DNA of 64,000 nt, taken from Stictocephala bisonia. Its lineage: Eukaryota; Arthropoda; Insecta; Hemiptera; Membracidae. The stretch lies in contig JAQJVL010000695.1 in NCBI GenBank assembly GCA_035578905.1, positions 186,001 to 250,000 on the forward strand, in the 5' to 3' direction. How positions within the stretch are numbered: the first letter of the stretch is position 1; the number at the start of each line of letters is the position of its first letter. Position numbers and translations under genes: made by a program. Shown here in pieces: positions 32,572 to 43,298 of this stretch. Below the pieces are notes generated by a model. It saw only the letters and a program-made list of their open reading frames with translations, ran no database searches and was not told the origin of the DNA.

Positions 32572-33799
32572 TTATTTTTTTATTCTACTTCCAATTTCAT
32601 CAATCATTGATGCTTTGTATCCATTTGCAATAGCTATTGATTTTATTAAATTTATTTCCTGTTTTCTATCTGCAACCCTTAATGGTATTGAATAGGCCCT
32701 ATATAACATACTTCTGAAGCTGGCTGTTTTGTGAGACGGGGGATGGACAGAACTGTTATTTATGGTACAATTGGTTTGAGTAGGTTTCCTGAAAATTCTA
32801 TATGAAAGTTTGTTATGATCACGAATTATTTTTAGATCCAAAAAGTTAATTTCATTCATAGATTCAAATTCACTGGTAAAACTAAGCTTCTGGTGGTGAC
32901 AATTAAGTATATTTAACATATTATCTAAGTCATTACATGATTTCTCGTTAAACAAAACCAGAATATCATCGACATAACGGGTGTAAAATATGATATCATG
33001 TTCCTTTTTTAATTTATCTAAAATGGAGTCTTCATGATACTGTAAATAAACTTCTGATAAAATGGCTGACAGTGGACTACCCATAGCTAAACCATCGTTT
33101 TGTAAGTAAAATTTGTTATTGAAACGGAAGTAATTTTGTTTCAAGATAGTTTTTGAGCAACTTTACAATTTGATTTACATACATTTTTTCATATTGTTGT
33201 TCTACAAGTTTTTCCTTAACTAAGTTAATCACTTCATCAACTGGAATATTAGTATATAGATTACATATGTCAAATGAGGCTAACCTAGTCTTATTACACA
33301 ATTTTACATGACTGACCTTATCAACAAAATCAATACTGTTCTTAACGGTATATTTATTTTCAAGGTTCAAAGCAGAAGTCAAAATATTGGACAATATCTT
33401 TGATACGTTGTAAGTAGGCGCAGATTTGAAATTTACCAGGGGCCTAATAGGTACATTAGGTTTGTGAATTTTCGGAATACCATTCATTGTGGGTGCCTTA
33501 GGATTATTCATAAAAGCTCTAAAACGAACATTATCAGTAATAACTTTTGTACAAGATTTTACAACTTTATTAATTTCATCCTGATATTTATTTGTAGGAT
33601 CACCTTTTAGTTCTTGAAATTTATTTTCCTTGATAAAATCTTCAGTTTTAGTAATATAATCTTCTTTTTTCAGAATTACAATTGTGTTGCTCTTATCCGC
33701 TTTAACTGCGACTAGATCTTCATTCTGTAATTTCTGTTTTTCATCTAAACAAACTTTATAATCTAAAACCTGTTTCAAATTATTAGTTTGGACCTGCAT
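32572..33799 (-). pseudogene. PLE reverse transcriptase, left copy, frameshifted
   Basis: Corresponds to the right-copy RT, with an extra A at the 33150-33154 run that shifts the frame between LLKNYL and KQNYFRFNN. The catalytic RYVDDILVLF part is intact in the downstream frame. It ends at the same TAA (32572-32574) as the right copy. Confidence 0.85.
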
Positions 33800-33821
33800 T
33801 GTTTTACATATTTTTTTACAT

Positions 33822-33848
33822 ATCTTTGCAATAAGAAATTGCAAAGAT
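33822..33848. repeat. 11-bp inverted repeat near the centre of the PLE palindrome
   Basis: ATCTTTGCAAT (33822-33832) and ATTGCAAAGAT (33838-33848) with a 5-base loop. It lies at the change of orientation between the two PLE copies. Confidence 0.75.
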
Positions 33849-33850
33849 TA

Positions 33851-35344
33851 AGGAATGTAAGTACTAATGACAATCTAACTAGCCATTTAGTTAATGATGA
33901 AAGTCACGTTTTTCATAAAAGGGTAATTAATATGAGTAATGTTGAATTTAGCAAATCTGAAAATGATGTATTGTGTTATGGACCCAAACATAATTTCATA
34001 AAAAATCAAAACAAACAAGCCGATATTTTAGCCACAGACATTGAATGTAATGTATCTCAGTTGAAAGATTGTAACAGAAACGAAATTAGATATGATGTAA
34101 GTAAAATATGTAAGATAATGCAGGTCCAAACTAATAATTTGAAACAGGTTTTAGATTATAAAGTTTGTTTAGATGTAAAACAGAAATTACAGAATGAAGA
34201 TCTAGTCGCAGTTAAAGCGGATAAGAGCAACGCAATTGTAATTCTGAAAAAAGAAGATTATATTACTAAAACTGAAGATTTTATCAAGGAAAATAAATTT
34301 CAAGAACTAAAAGGTGATCCTACAAATAAATATCAGGATGAAATTAATAAAGTTGTAAAATCTTGTACAAAAGTTATTACTGATAATGTTCGTTTTAGAG
34401 CTTTTATGAATAATCCTAAGGCACCCACAATGAATGGTATTCCGAAAATTCACAAACCTAATGTACCTATTAGGCCCCTGGTAAATTTCAAATCTGCGCC
34501 TACTTACAACGTATCAAAGATATTGTCCAATATTTTGACTTCTGCTTTGAACCTTGAAAATAAATATACCGTTAAGAACAGTATTGATTTTGTTGATAAG
34601 GTCAGTCATGTAAAATTGTGTAATAAGACTAGGTTAGCCTCATTTGACATATGTAATCTATATACTAATATTCCAGTTGATGAAGTGATTAACTTAGTTA
34701 AGGAAAAACTTGTAGAACAACAATATGAAAAAATGTATGTAAATCAAATTGTAAAGTTGCTCAAAACTATCTTGAAACAAAATTACTTCCGTTTCAATAA
34801 CAAATTTTACTTACAAAACGATGGTTTAGCTATGGGTAGTCCACTGTCAGCCATTTTATCAGAAGTTTATTTACAGTATCATGAAGACTCCATTTTAGAT
34901 AAATTAAAAAAGGAACATGATATCATATTTTACACCCGTTATGTCGATGATATTCTGGTTTTGTTTAACGAGAAATCATGTAATGACTTAGATAATATGT
35001 TAAATATACTTAATTGTCACCACCAGAAGCTTAGTTTTACCAGTGAATTTGAATCTATGAATGAAATTAACTTTTTGGATCTAAAAATAATTCGTGATCA
35101 TAACAAACTTTCATATAGAATTTTCAGGAAACCTACTCAAACCAATTGTACCATAAATAACAGTTCTGTCCATCCCCCGTCTCACAAAACAGCCAGCTTC
35201 AGAAGTATGTTATATAGGGCCTATTCAATACCATTAAGGGTTGCAGATAGAAAACAGGAAATAAATTTAATAAAATCAATAGCTATTGCAAATGGATACA
35301 AAGCATCAATGATTGATGAAATTGGAAGTAGAATAAAAAAATAA
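33851..35344 (+). CDS. PLE reverse transcriptase (ends at an internal stop)
   Basis: The frame is open from before 33851 to TAA at 35342-35344. RT motifs in order are NGIPKIHKPNVPIRPLVN, ASFDICNLYTNIPV, QNDGLAMGSPLSAI and RYVDDILVLF with catalytic DD, then NFLDLKIIRD and a basic thumb region. PLE RTs are related to telomerase RTs. The frame continues in phase past the TAA into a lysine-rich linker and the GIY-YIG domain, so the stop splits one polyprotein. The same stop is present in the left arm. The true start codon is uncertain; upstream codons derive from the inverted junction. Confidence 0.88.
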   Translation, partial: RNVSTNDNLTSHLVNDESHVFHKRVINMSNVEFSKSENDVLCYGPKHNFIKNQNKQADILATDIECNVSQLKDCNRNEIRYDVSKICKIMQVQTNNLKQVLDYKVCLDVKQKLQNEDLVAVKADKSNAIVILKKEDYITKTEDFIKENKFQELKGDPTNKYQDEINKVVKSCTKVITDNVRFRAFMNNPKAPTMNGIPKIHKPNVPIRPLVNFKSAPTYNVSKILSNILTSALNLENKYTVKNSIDFVDKVSHVKLCNKTRLASFDICNLYTNIPVDEVINLVKEKLVEQQYEKMYVNQIVKLLKTILKQNYFRFNNKFYLQNDGLAMGSPLSAILSEVYLQYHEDSILDKLKKEHDIIFYTRYVDDILVLFNEKSCNDLDNMLNILNCHHQKLSFTSEFESMNEINFLDLKIIRDHNKLSYRIFRKPTQTNCTINNSSVHPPSHKTASFRSMLYRAYSIPLRVADRKQEINLIKSIAIANGYKASMIDEIGSRIKK

Positions 35345-35512
35345 ATAGAAAACAAAATTCGAGACGATAGACGAACAACACTTAAAAAAGAAAAATCCGA
35401 TAAAGAACAAAAGAAGTATGTATCCATCCATTACAATGGGCCGTTTACACAAAGAGTTGGTAATAGATTTAAGAAATTCAATTTATCAGTAGCTTTTAAG
35501 ACTTGTAATACT

Positions 35513-35932
35513 ATGTCCAACATTTTACACCCGAATATTGAAAGTGAAGATAAATTTAATAATTCAGGAATATATAGGATTAACTGTAATGATTGTAATA
35601 TGTTTTACATAGGTCAGACTGTAAATTTTAGCAAAAGATATAAAAACCATGTCTCTGCTTTTAAAAATAATAAACCTGAAAGATCTAATGTAGCTAAACA
35701 CCTTCTGAATTGTACCCACAGTTTGAATAAAATAGATGAAAATGTAGATATTCTAAAATGTTGTAAGAAGGGTCATAACATGAATGCTTGGGAAGAGTTA
35801 TTTATTTTTAAAGAAAAATGTAAGGATCGTGATAAATTAATGAATGAACAGGTTAATTTTGATTCCGAAATAGTTTTTAATAATGTATTTTCAGCGAATA
35901 AAAGAAGAGAAGTAACAGACAATAGGAATTAA
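35513..35932 (+). CDS. PLE GIY-YIG endonuclease domain
   Basis: 139 codons in the same phase as the RT frame. It reads GIYRINCNDCNMFYIGQTVN (GIY and YIG both intact with the Cys pair), then the FSKRYKNH block with the catalytic Arg, NVAKHLLNC, and WEELFIFKEK with the catalytic Glu. It is thought to nick target DNA during PLE insertion. Because of the stop at 35342 it would need readthrough to be joined to the RT. Confidence 0.88.
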   Translation: MSNILHPNIESEDKFNNSGIYRINCNDCNMFYIGQTVNFSKRYKNHVSAFKNNKPERSNVAKHLLNCTHSLNKIDENVDILKCCKKGHNMNAWEELFIFKEKCKDRDKLMNEQVNFDSEIVFNNVFSANKRREVTDNRN

Positions 35933-36051
35933 CCAATAATATCACAGCAGCCGCCATTTTGACGATTCCAGCCAATGGGGTCACGTGATCATAGGCCTAT
36001 AAATTGAGTTGTTGAACACCGTTTTTCCATTCTTTTGTGAATCCCTCTGGT

Positions 36052-36082
36052 CTGAGGAAGGTGAGCGTGGTTCACCGAAATC
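36052..36082 (+). ncRNA. Hammerhead-like motif, right PLE
   Basis: CTGAGGA at 36052-36058, stem GGTGA/TCACC with a short loop, then GAAATC. The catalytic core boxes are in the order expected for a hammerhead ribozyme. The extra A between CTGAGGA and the stem may weaken or remove activity. Confidence 0.45.
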
Positions 36083-36186
36083 GATCACCATAATATTTGT
36101 GCATTTTGTGCTTGTATTGTAGTATATTTGTGCATTTTGTGCTTATATTGTAATAAATTTGTGTTGTGTGACGTTTACTTGTACTG

Positions 36187-37020
36187 AATAATTTATTGAA
36201 CATAGTGTTTTTTATTGGTGTTTTGTGAGAATTTATAACAAAATGTATTATTACATTATATATTTGTCTAGCATGACCCTCAAAGCATCGATAATTGTCA
36301 TTTACCCCAATAAAATAAACCTCGTTTGGAACCTGTTTTGAATGCAGACTATATTGGTGTCACGCTATCTCGTGCCGAAATGTCACAGTACAAAACTCCT
36401 AGTTAAATATTTGTTTCTCCACAAGATGTTTGTTTCTCCGCTTTCATAAAACTCACTTTCTTAGTAATTTAGCCTCCAATATTACTGTGTCTAGGTTATT
36501 TAATTAAAGGTGATTCCACCAATCTCATTGCACATATTATGCAATTTGTAATTTATATATTTTACTCGTAGAATTTTGTTGATGCTATTATTATTTTATT
36601 ATAGAATGCTAAAATAATTAATTAGAAAAAAGTTCTTACTCTGTAGTCACGTCTCAAGACATGATTACTGCCCAAAGAATTAATCATAAACTATGTAAGA
36701 CTAAATTGTTATTTGCAAACTAAAAAAGCGATCACCACTGAATCTTTATGAACAAAAAATATCTAAGACTTTAATAAAGTATTATAATTAAAAATTCCTT
36801 GAAAATTGTTGTCAGATATATTAGGATTTCACAAGAGTATTGATTTGATAACTGTGTGATTTTTGTTGCACCAAAATTTTTTATTGATATTTTGTAGTTG
36901 TTAATGTGGTATTCCTATGATTTACATGCCATAATTTAAAACATTCAATGTAAAAAAATGTTGTTTTTTGAAGATTTTACAGCTTTGTGGTATTTTATTG
37001 TTTAATAAAAATTTTCCTAG
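36187..37020. other. End of dynein intron 5
   Basis: AT-rich and without a recognised gene or repeat. Confidence 0.4.
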
Positions 37021-37128
37021 GTTTGAAATAATAAGTGTTGGAGCAACCAAGGAGCTTCAACTTCAAGAAAACTTGAAGAAAATGAAAGCAGAGTGGATCC
37101 ACATGTTTTTTACAACGAGCCCATATAA
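37021..37128 (+). CDS. Dynein heavy chain exon 6 in window: linker
   Basis: 108 nt, phase 2 in and 2 out, with acceptor CCTAG and donor GTAATT (a weak match). It encodes QFEIISVGATKELQLQENL and ends FFTTSPYK. The I-S-x-x-A-x-K-E pattern is the conserved linker block right after the previous exon's end. Confidence 0.9.
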
Positions 37129-38273
37129 GTAATTAATTCTTTGTCGAACAAATATTTATTATATATTACATATAGTAATTTATACTTACATTATAAGTGT
37201 TAGTGATACACATTAAGTTTTCTTTAACATTGATTATGCTTACCATCATGAACATTCAGTTGTAGTAAAGGCTCACTTATCCGAGGTAAAACAAAAAAAT
37301 ATGGGTTTCTATTTCAACGATTTGGTCCATAATAGGGATTATAACATAACACTTGAAGTGTCATTTGGTAGGCGAAGAACCATTATAGTGGACCATAATT
37401 GTTCTTTGTAAAAAATTGCGTATCTGTACAGTCATATATGTGAAACTCATAATATCAACCTATGGTCCACTAGATTGAACTGTTAATAATCATACAGTGC
37501 TCACTCTAACTCATTATAATAATACACACGAACAATATTGTCTTGGCCCGCTGACGGTAAAATTGTATGTGTACTAAAGACTGTCGACTTTACAGCGATG
37601 ATTTTAGGAACACCCACCATAAGAGGCTTTTTTCAAGTATATTCTCATCAGGTTTGTATTCAGTCACTTTATAAAAAATACATTTCATCTTTGTTCTATT
37701 TTGTTTGTTTATTCATTACCTTTTAACAGCTAAAACAGTTTTTCTGCATTTTATTTACATTTTAACAACACAACATTCAGTATATTATCTACTAAGCTTC
37801 ATTTAATTTACGTAAAGTACACAAAGCATATGCACTACATAAAGCCTCTATGTCATTCAGTTATAGAGCGTCCACTGTACATTTTTAATTAATGTTCAAA
37901 ATAATAAATTTGTCAATTGGCTTAATATACAGAATCTTGAAATAAAGCAATGTTGGTTGATAATGGTAAAATGTTGAAAAATGCTTAATTTTCAATCATA
38001 AAACAATTTATGTGTGGCAAAATTTAAAACTGAAATGGTTTTATTTCATGAAGTGATAACATTTGTACATTTGATGTAACAAAACATATACATTGCTATG
38101 CAATCGGTATTATCAAGATTGGTTGTATTTAACAATAGCTAAACGTATGCTAAGGACAGTGCACTTTATGAATTAGGATATCTAAATTTACATTCTGCTC
38201 ATCTGAAGAAATAAAAATAGTTAATAAATATCAATTATTACTTTTCTATTATCTTTCCAAATATTACCTACTT
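37129..38273. other. Dynein intron 6, first part
   Basis: No gene or known repeat was recognised. Confidence 0.4.
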
Positions 38274-38411
38274 ACTTACTCTTACTTACTCCCATGGCCA
38301 TCGATGCCCAAGAAGGGATTTGGCCTCACCAACAAGCTCTCTCCATCTTTCTCTGTTTTCTGCCTCCTCCATTGTGGTTCTAAGTACTGCGGTGTCTGTC
38401 TTAACCCCACA
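38274..38411 (-). pseudogene. LINE C-terminal tip with AGTA-unit tail
   Basis: The - strand reads VKTDTAVLRTTMEEAENRE and then WRELVGEAKSLLG, a typical C-terminal end of an insect LINE polyprotein. It is followed at lower coordinates by repeats of GTAA/AGTA as a 3' tail. Confidence 0.6.
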
Positions 38412-38640
38412 GTTTGGGGTTTGGATACCTAAAGGCTAGGAGAAGGTAACTCTGATGTAACACTGAGGTCAGGTTAGGATCTTACAGCTATAGTGGAAGC
38501 CGCTAACCTAGGAGAAGGCGACTCCGAAAACAAACCCCTGGCCCTCCAGGTTGGGGGTTGGGCGTTGGGCTGACAACCCACCCTGGAAAAACAATAGGTT
38601 ACGTATCACCAACAATATGCCTCGGATAGAATGGATTTAC
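38412..38640 (+). mobile_element. LINE 5' untranslated fragment
   Basis: This G/C-richer segment (GGCTAGGAGAAGGTAACTC, later a near copy AACCTAGGAGAAGGCGACTC, then CCCTGGCCCTCCAGG) resembles the 5' leader of insect LINEs that I recognise by pattern only. It has no coding part. It abuts a - strand LINE tip, so two LINE ends lie fused in opposite orientation. Confidence 0.45.
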
Positions 38641-38783
38641 GGAAATATTACCTAGGTGAGAGGAATTTTGATTGATAGAATTGATTATCCTTTTAGTTTT
38701 TTTCTGTGCTGTTAGGTCACAGTAATTGTTGACATAAACATTGAATCCAATAAAAACATAATTATTCGTTTTAAATATTTCAG

Positions 38784-38896
38784 AGAGACAGACTTGCGAA
38801 TTCTGTCAGGATTGGATGATATCCAAGCTCTTCTGGACGACCACCTTATTAAAGCTTTGTCCATGAGAGGATCAGCTTTTGTCAAGCCTGTGGAAG
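38784..38896 (+). CDS. Dynein heavy chain exon 7 in window: linker
   Basis: 113 nt, phase 2 in and 1 out, with acceptor TTTCAG and donor GTATTT. It encodes ETDLRILSGLDDIQALLDDH and then IKALSMRGSAFVKPVE. The LDDIQ-LLDDH and GSPF/AFVKP blocks are hallmarks of the axonemal heavy chain linker. Confidence 0.93.
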
Positions 38897-39571
38897 GTAT
38901 TTTTTTATTGGCCTTATCATTCATTTTATTCTTTAAATTAAACCGAACTTCTGTACTATGAAGTTTAACACTAATCATGAACTTTGTTGCCCTGAATATA
39001 CAAAATAAAAAAAAAAATCAATCCTTCTATCAACGTTTACAACATAATTTTATTTGATATTGAACATTGTTGTGATAGAAAAAAACAAAGTTTGCATGTT
39101 TCATTGTAAAATTTAAATATTCTAAGTCTAAAAATATACATTACTCTTGCTTTATCGCTAGTATTAAATTTAAAATGTTCAGTATTAAGAAATAATGAAA
39201 ATCTTTGTTTCGTAAATTTGTTTAACATTATACTCAAATATATGGCAGTTATTTTCTTTAGTTACTAAACAAAGAATAGTAAAATTTGTATGTATTGTGC
39301 TAGTTTAGTTTGTTATTTCCACTATCGCATTTGGCTTCAGTTATTATGAAGGGATTTTAGTTAAGATAAAATATTAATTTTTCTAAAGCAAAATCCTGTG
39401 TAATTTCAATGTTAGAATGTTATACTTATGTAAAAAAGATTTCAAGATACAAAATATAATTATGTTTACTCGCTTTATGGTTTTGAAACTATAATGCTTT
39501 TGTTCAATAATTTTAATATTAACTTATGATAACAAAAACTCCTATGGCACAAAACTTGAAGCAACAACTGT
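38897..39571. other. Dynein intron 7, first part
   Basis: AT-rich, with no gene recognised. Confidence 0.4.
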
Positions 39572-39645
39572 CTTAACCATTCATATTCGCCTTAAAATAC
39601 CACAATGTTGGGTCGGCGTCTCATATGTAAGAATGTAAGAATCTA
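39572..39645 (-). repeat. 190-bp dispersed repeat, partial copy E
   Basis: It has CATTCATATTCGCCTTAAA followed by TCTCATATGTAAG, matching one end of copies A and B only. It is therefore truncated. Confidence 0.45.
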
Positions 39646-39795
39646 CCCAATTTGGAGCGCTTTAAATAGAAATTGTATAAAGGAGGAAAATTCATAATAA
39701 ACTATCTTTGTATGCAAAAGACAAATTATTATGAGCTCTTCTGGATGCTTCAGATTGGTCATTTGAATCTTTTCTGTAATACATATACCATGAAT

Positions 39796-42700
39796 CATCT
39801 GTACATTTGTTTTGATATCAAGGCTAAAATGTCAGCCCTTTCCTCTCCTCACCGAAATCCAAGGCGGACGGACTGGGAGTCCTATGCTGCGGAACTCTCG
39901 GCCATTGCGGGACTGGGTCCCGGGGGGGGGGGGGGGGGGTAGAGTACGAATAAGGTCTGTCGTGGAATTAGAGCAGGCGGCATCCTGCTTACAGGACGCG
40001 ATCCTCGAAAGTTACCACGACAACTGTCCAATTTCAAACACACCGCCTAGACCAAAAATCGGGTGGTGGTCAAAATCCCTGGAAGCTAAGAAAAGGCGCG
40101 TTAGGATGCTTTTTAACCGCTCTAAGGTGGCCAACTGTCGGGAAGAGTATCGTTTAGCTCTTAACGACTACAATTCATCCATTCGTGATGCCAAGAAGGC
40201 TTCATGGCAAACCTTTTGTAGGGGCATTGACTCCATCAAAGAGGCAGCCAGAATCCAGAAAATCTTGGCTAGCGAACCTATCAACCCCATGGGCAGTCTT
40301 AGAACCAGCTCAGGGGAACTGACAACTCTACCTGGCGAAACGCTCAAGCTCCTTCTGGAGTGTCACTTCCCAGGGAATCTCGTTGACGATGCTCTGGAAG
40401 TCTCTGGCCCTCGAGAGATTAGCCCTATACCTAGGGCAACTCGAGAGGACTGGAGGCAAGCTAGACGCATAGTCACCGTTTCCAAAGTTAAATGGGCAAT
40501 TGACAAGTTCAGCCCATTTAAATCGCCAGGAGGCGACGGCATCTTCCCCGCACTGTTGCAGAAGGGCCCACCGAACCTCCACTTTCTACTTTGCGAAATC
40601 TTCAGAGCGAGCCTTGCCTTCGGGTATATTCCTCAGTCCTGGAGAGTCAGCAAAGTAGTTTTTATTCCTAAGCAGGGTCGTGGCGACTACACAAACGCCA
40701 AATCCTTTAGGCCAATTAGTCTTTCCTCGTTTCTGGTGAAGACCATGGAGAGACTCGTAGAATTTTACATTCGAGAAGGGGCGCTTAAAGACTCCCCTTT
40801 ACATCGAAATCAGCATGCATATCTCCCGGGGAAGTCTTGTGAGTCTGCCCTCCATTGTCTGGTCAGACACCTTGAACATTCCCTGGAGAATAAAGAAATC
40901 GCTCTAGGAGCCTTTTTGGATATTGAGGGGGCATTCAACAACACCTCATATCAGTCAATTATTCGTGCTCTGGGACAACGTGGTGTAGAGCCTACCATTT
41001 GTAGGTGGGTCGACCACATGTTACGGGGCAGAAGAATTCAATCAACCCTTCTAAGTGAGGTGGTGGAGATTTCTGCAAGCCGGGGATGCCCGCAGGGGGG
41101 AGTTCTTTCACCCCTCCTGTGGGACCTGGTGGTGGATGATCTCCTAGTCAGCCTCACTGAAAAGGGCATTTTCATACAGGGCTATGCGGATGATCTAGTC
41201 CTACTGGTCCGTGGCAAGTACCAGGGCACTGTTACGGACATCATGAACGACAGTCTGGAAGCAGTGAACTCCTGGTGTGCAAGAGAAGGGCTTGCAATAA
41301 ACCCTTCCAAGACAGTAATAGTTCCCTTCACCAGGAAAAGGGTTTAGGGCTCCTTCAGAGGCCTGGCCCTTGGGGGGGTGTCTCTGCCTGTTTCATCGTC
41401 GGTTAAGTATCTGGGAGTAATCCTTGATCAGAAACTGACATGGAACTTGCATCTTGATAAAGTCATCCGCAGAGCTAAGTGGTCCTTTGTGACCACTAGG
41501 CGCTGTGTGGGCTCTACATGGAGCCTGTCACCCCATGTCTGCCACTGGCTTTACACAGCGGTCATCAGACCACAAATTACTTACGGGGCTTTGATCTGGT
41601 GGCCTAAGGTCAACCAGGTAACAGTCCGGGGTAGGCTTTCTAGCCTACAAAGACTTGCCTGCATGTGCATGACAGGGGCCTTTAGGTCGACCCCTTCTAT
41701 TGCACTGGAGGTTCTTCTCAACCTGCCGCCCCTTGATCTCTTCATTATTGGGGAGGCTCGGGCGGCGGCTTATAGGCTTCAGCTAACTGGCCACTGGAGG
41801 GGGTCCTGCATAGGTCACTCCTCAGTGACCAATCTAGTAAATGACGAGATACTCTCAATGAAGTCTGACTTTGTTGGGACTAAGCTCCTTTTCGCTAGAC
41901 CCTATACTGTGGACCTCAGGTCGAGGGAGTACTGGGACGGTGTTAGTAGCCCGGTTTCTTCTCACGACCGAGTTGTGTGGTTCACAGACGGGTCTAGAAT
42001 GGGCAACAGAGCTGGATTTGGCGTCTATACTGGCAACCCTAGGACCAACGCTAGCGTGAGCCTGGGAGCGTATGGCACCGTCTTCCAAGCTGAAGTCACC
42101 GCAATCCTTCATTGTGCCGCCCAGGCGGTCGAGAGAGGGGTTTGTGGGAAATACATCCGCATCCTCTCAGACAGTCAGGCGGCCTTAGGGGCTCTTGACT
42201 CCTGGAAGGTCTCGTCTGGTCTAGTCTGGGAATGCGTGGAGACCCTCAGTATCCTGGGATCAAGAAACCAGGTCTCGCTGGAATGGATCCCAGGACATAG
42301 GGGACTAGAAGGCAACGAGCAGGCCGATGCCTTGGCTAGGGAGGGGGCTCTCAAGCCCTTCACTGGTCCTGAGCCGGCCTGCGGCGTTTCGATTGCAGCT
42401 GCCAAAGCAGCAATTAAAAACTGGGTCAGCGCCAGACATCTGGAAAGATGGCGGCGGTTCCCAGGGCAAAGACTCGGCAAGGTTCTTGTCAAGAAGCCCT
42501 CCCAGAAGTTGACAAAGTCACTTCTTGGATTAAACAAATCGCACGTTAGGCTGGTGGTGGGACTCATCACCGGCTACGGCAAATTCCGGAGGCATTTAAG
42601 AACGGTGGGACTCTTTGCGGAGGATCCCATCTGTCGCCTCTGTGGGGAGGACGAAGAGTCGGCAGAACACATTGTCCTGGAGTGTGAGGCTCTTGGTGCC

Positions 42701-42808
42701 AGAAGAAGAGCACTTTTTGAAGGCTCACCTCTGGGACAGTTGGAAATTACCAATCTAGTGAAGAAGCTCCTTGACTTGGTCAAGGGCAGCCAGCTTTACG
42801 ACGATTAG
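39796..42808 (+). pseudogene. LINE reverse transcriptase-RNase H polyprotein, lightly damaged
   Basis: After the endonuclease end (RNPRRTDWESY) a run of 18 G (39922-39939) shifts the frame. From there one frame runs to 42808 with a single in-frame TAG at 41345-41347. RT motifs: SPGGDGIFPALLQ, SFRPISLSSFLVKTMER, GAFLDIEGAFNN, RGCPQGGVLSPLLW and GYADDLVLLV. RNase H after about 41960: WFTDGSR, FQAEVTAIL, ILSDSQAAL and GNEQADALAREG, all four acidic positions present. A C-terminal knuckle reads CRLCGEDEESAEHIVLEC. The damage is slight, so the insertion is fairly recent. Confidence 0.9.
39922..39939. repeat. Run of 18 G
   Basis: A homopolymer inside the LINE coding region at a frame change. It may be a real slippage expansion or an assembly or sequencing artefact. 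Confidence 0.9.
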
Positions 42809-43298
42809 GCACCGGGATTGGCACAAAAAGCCTTAGGCTTCGTTGCAAGGGTTGGCTGGACCAACTATATATCCCCTTTCAAACTAAACTAAACTAAACT
42901 ATACCATGAAATTAAATTCATTGGTTTTCAGAGATAAAATAATTAAGTAGTCTGTTCAACCTTTAAAGAAGGCCAATATTTAGCGGTATTGCACAGTACG
43001 TCCTTTTAATAATGTAAAATTATTTACATTATTTTTTACATCAGGATAACCAGCATGAGTTTAAAACCTTGCATGGTTGGTCCTTCGCAACTTAAACTTA
43101 ACCTGTACATATCTTCGTACTCTCGCCGTTATACCCATCTAGTATAGGTATTACAGAAAAGATACAGTACTACTAATACTAATTAATTTACATGAGTAGA
43201 TGACAGCACTAACGTCAATACTGTTTAACATATAAATAATGTTTGAACTTAACTATTACAACTAACAATTTTGCTCTACATAAACTATTTGTTTTCAG

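Larger units (their letters stand above)
31730..33799 (-). mobile_element. Penelope-like element, left arm of inverted pair
   Basis: A PLE copy on the - strand, 5'-truncated at 33799. It is nearly identical, base for base in reverse, to 34118-36186. It encodes the RT from NNLKQVLDYKV onward, a stop, and a GIY-YIG endonuclease at 32403-31984. One extra A (T run at 33150-33154) shifts the RT frame, and at least two codons differ from the other arm (D-E-K against D-V-K; S-N-T against S-N-A). It ends with a hammerhead-like motif. Confidence 0.9.
33800..36186 (+). mobile_element. Penelope-like element, right copy with extra 5' part
   Basis: A PLE copy on the + strand, in head-to-head arrangement with the left arm. 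It keeps about 318 bp at its 5' side that the left copy lacks, encoding VFHKRVINMSNVEFS and ENDVLCYGPKHNF, the N-terminal RT lead-in of PLEs. A 3' UTR with a hammerhead-like motif follows the coding part, and the end is GTACTG at 36186. PLEs are often found as inverted or tandem partial copies. Confidence 0.9.
39795..42900 (+). mobile_element. 5'-truncated LINE with RNase H, bounded by exact target duplication
   Basis: Both sides carry ATACCATGAA (39785-39794 and 42901-42910), a 10-bp target site duplication. The element starts in the last codons of the endonuclease (HLYICFDIK, the end of an SDH-type motif) and ends with repeats of TAAAC at about 42880-42900. It is GC-rich compared with its surroundings. 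RNase H places it with the I/Loa/R1-type LINEs. It lies in dynein intron 7 in the sense direction. Confidence 0.92.

Noticed and set aside
42175..42570. A 131-codon - strand frame
   Set aside because: It is opposite the RNase H domain of the LINE.
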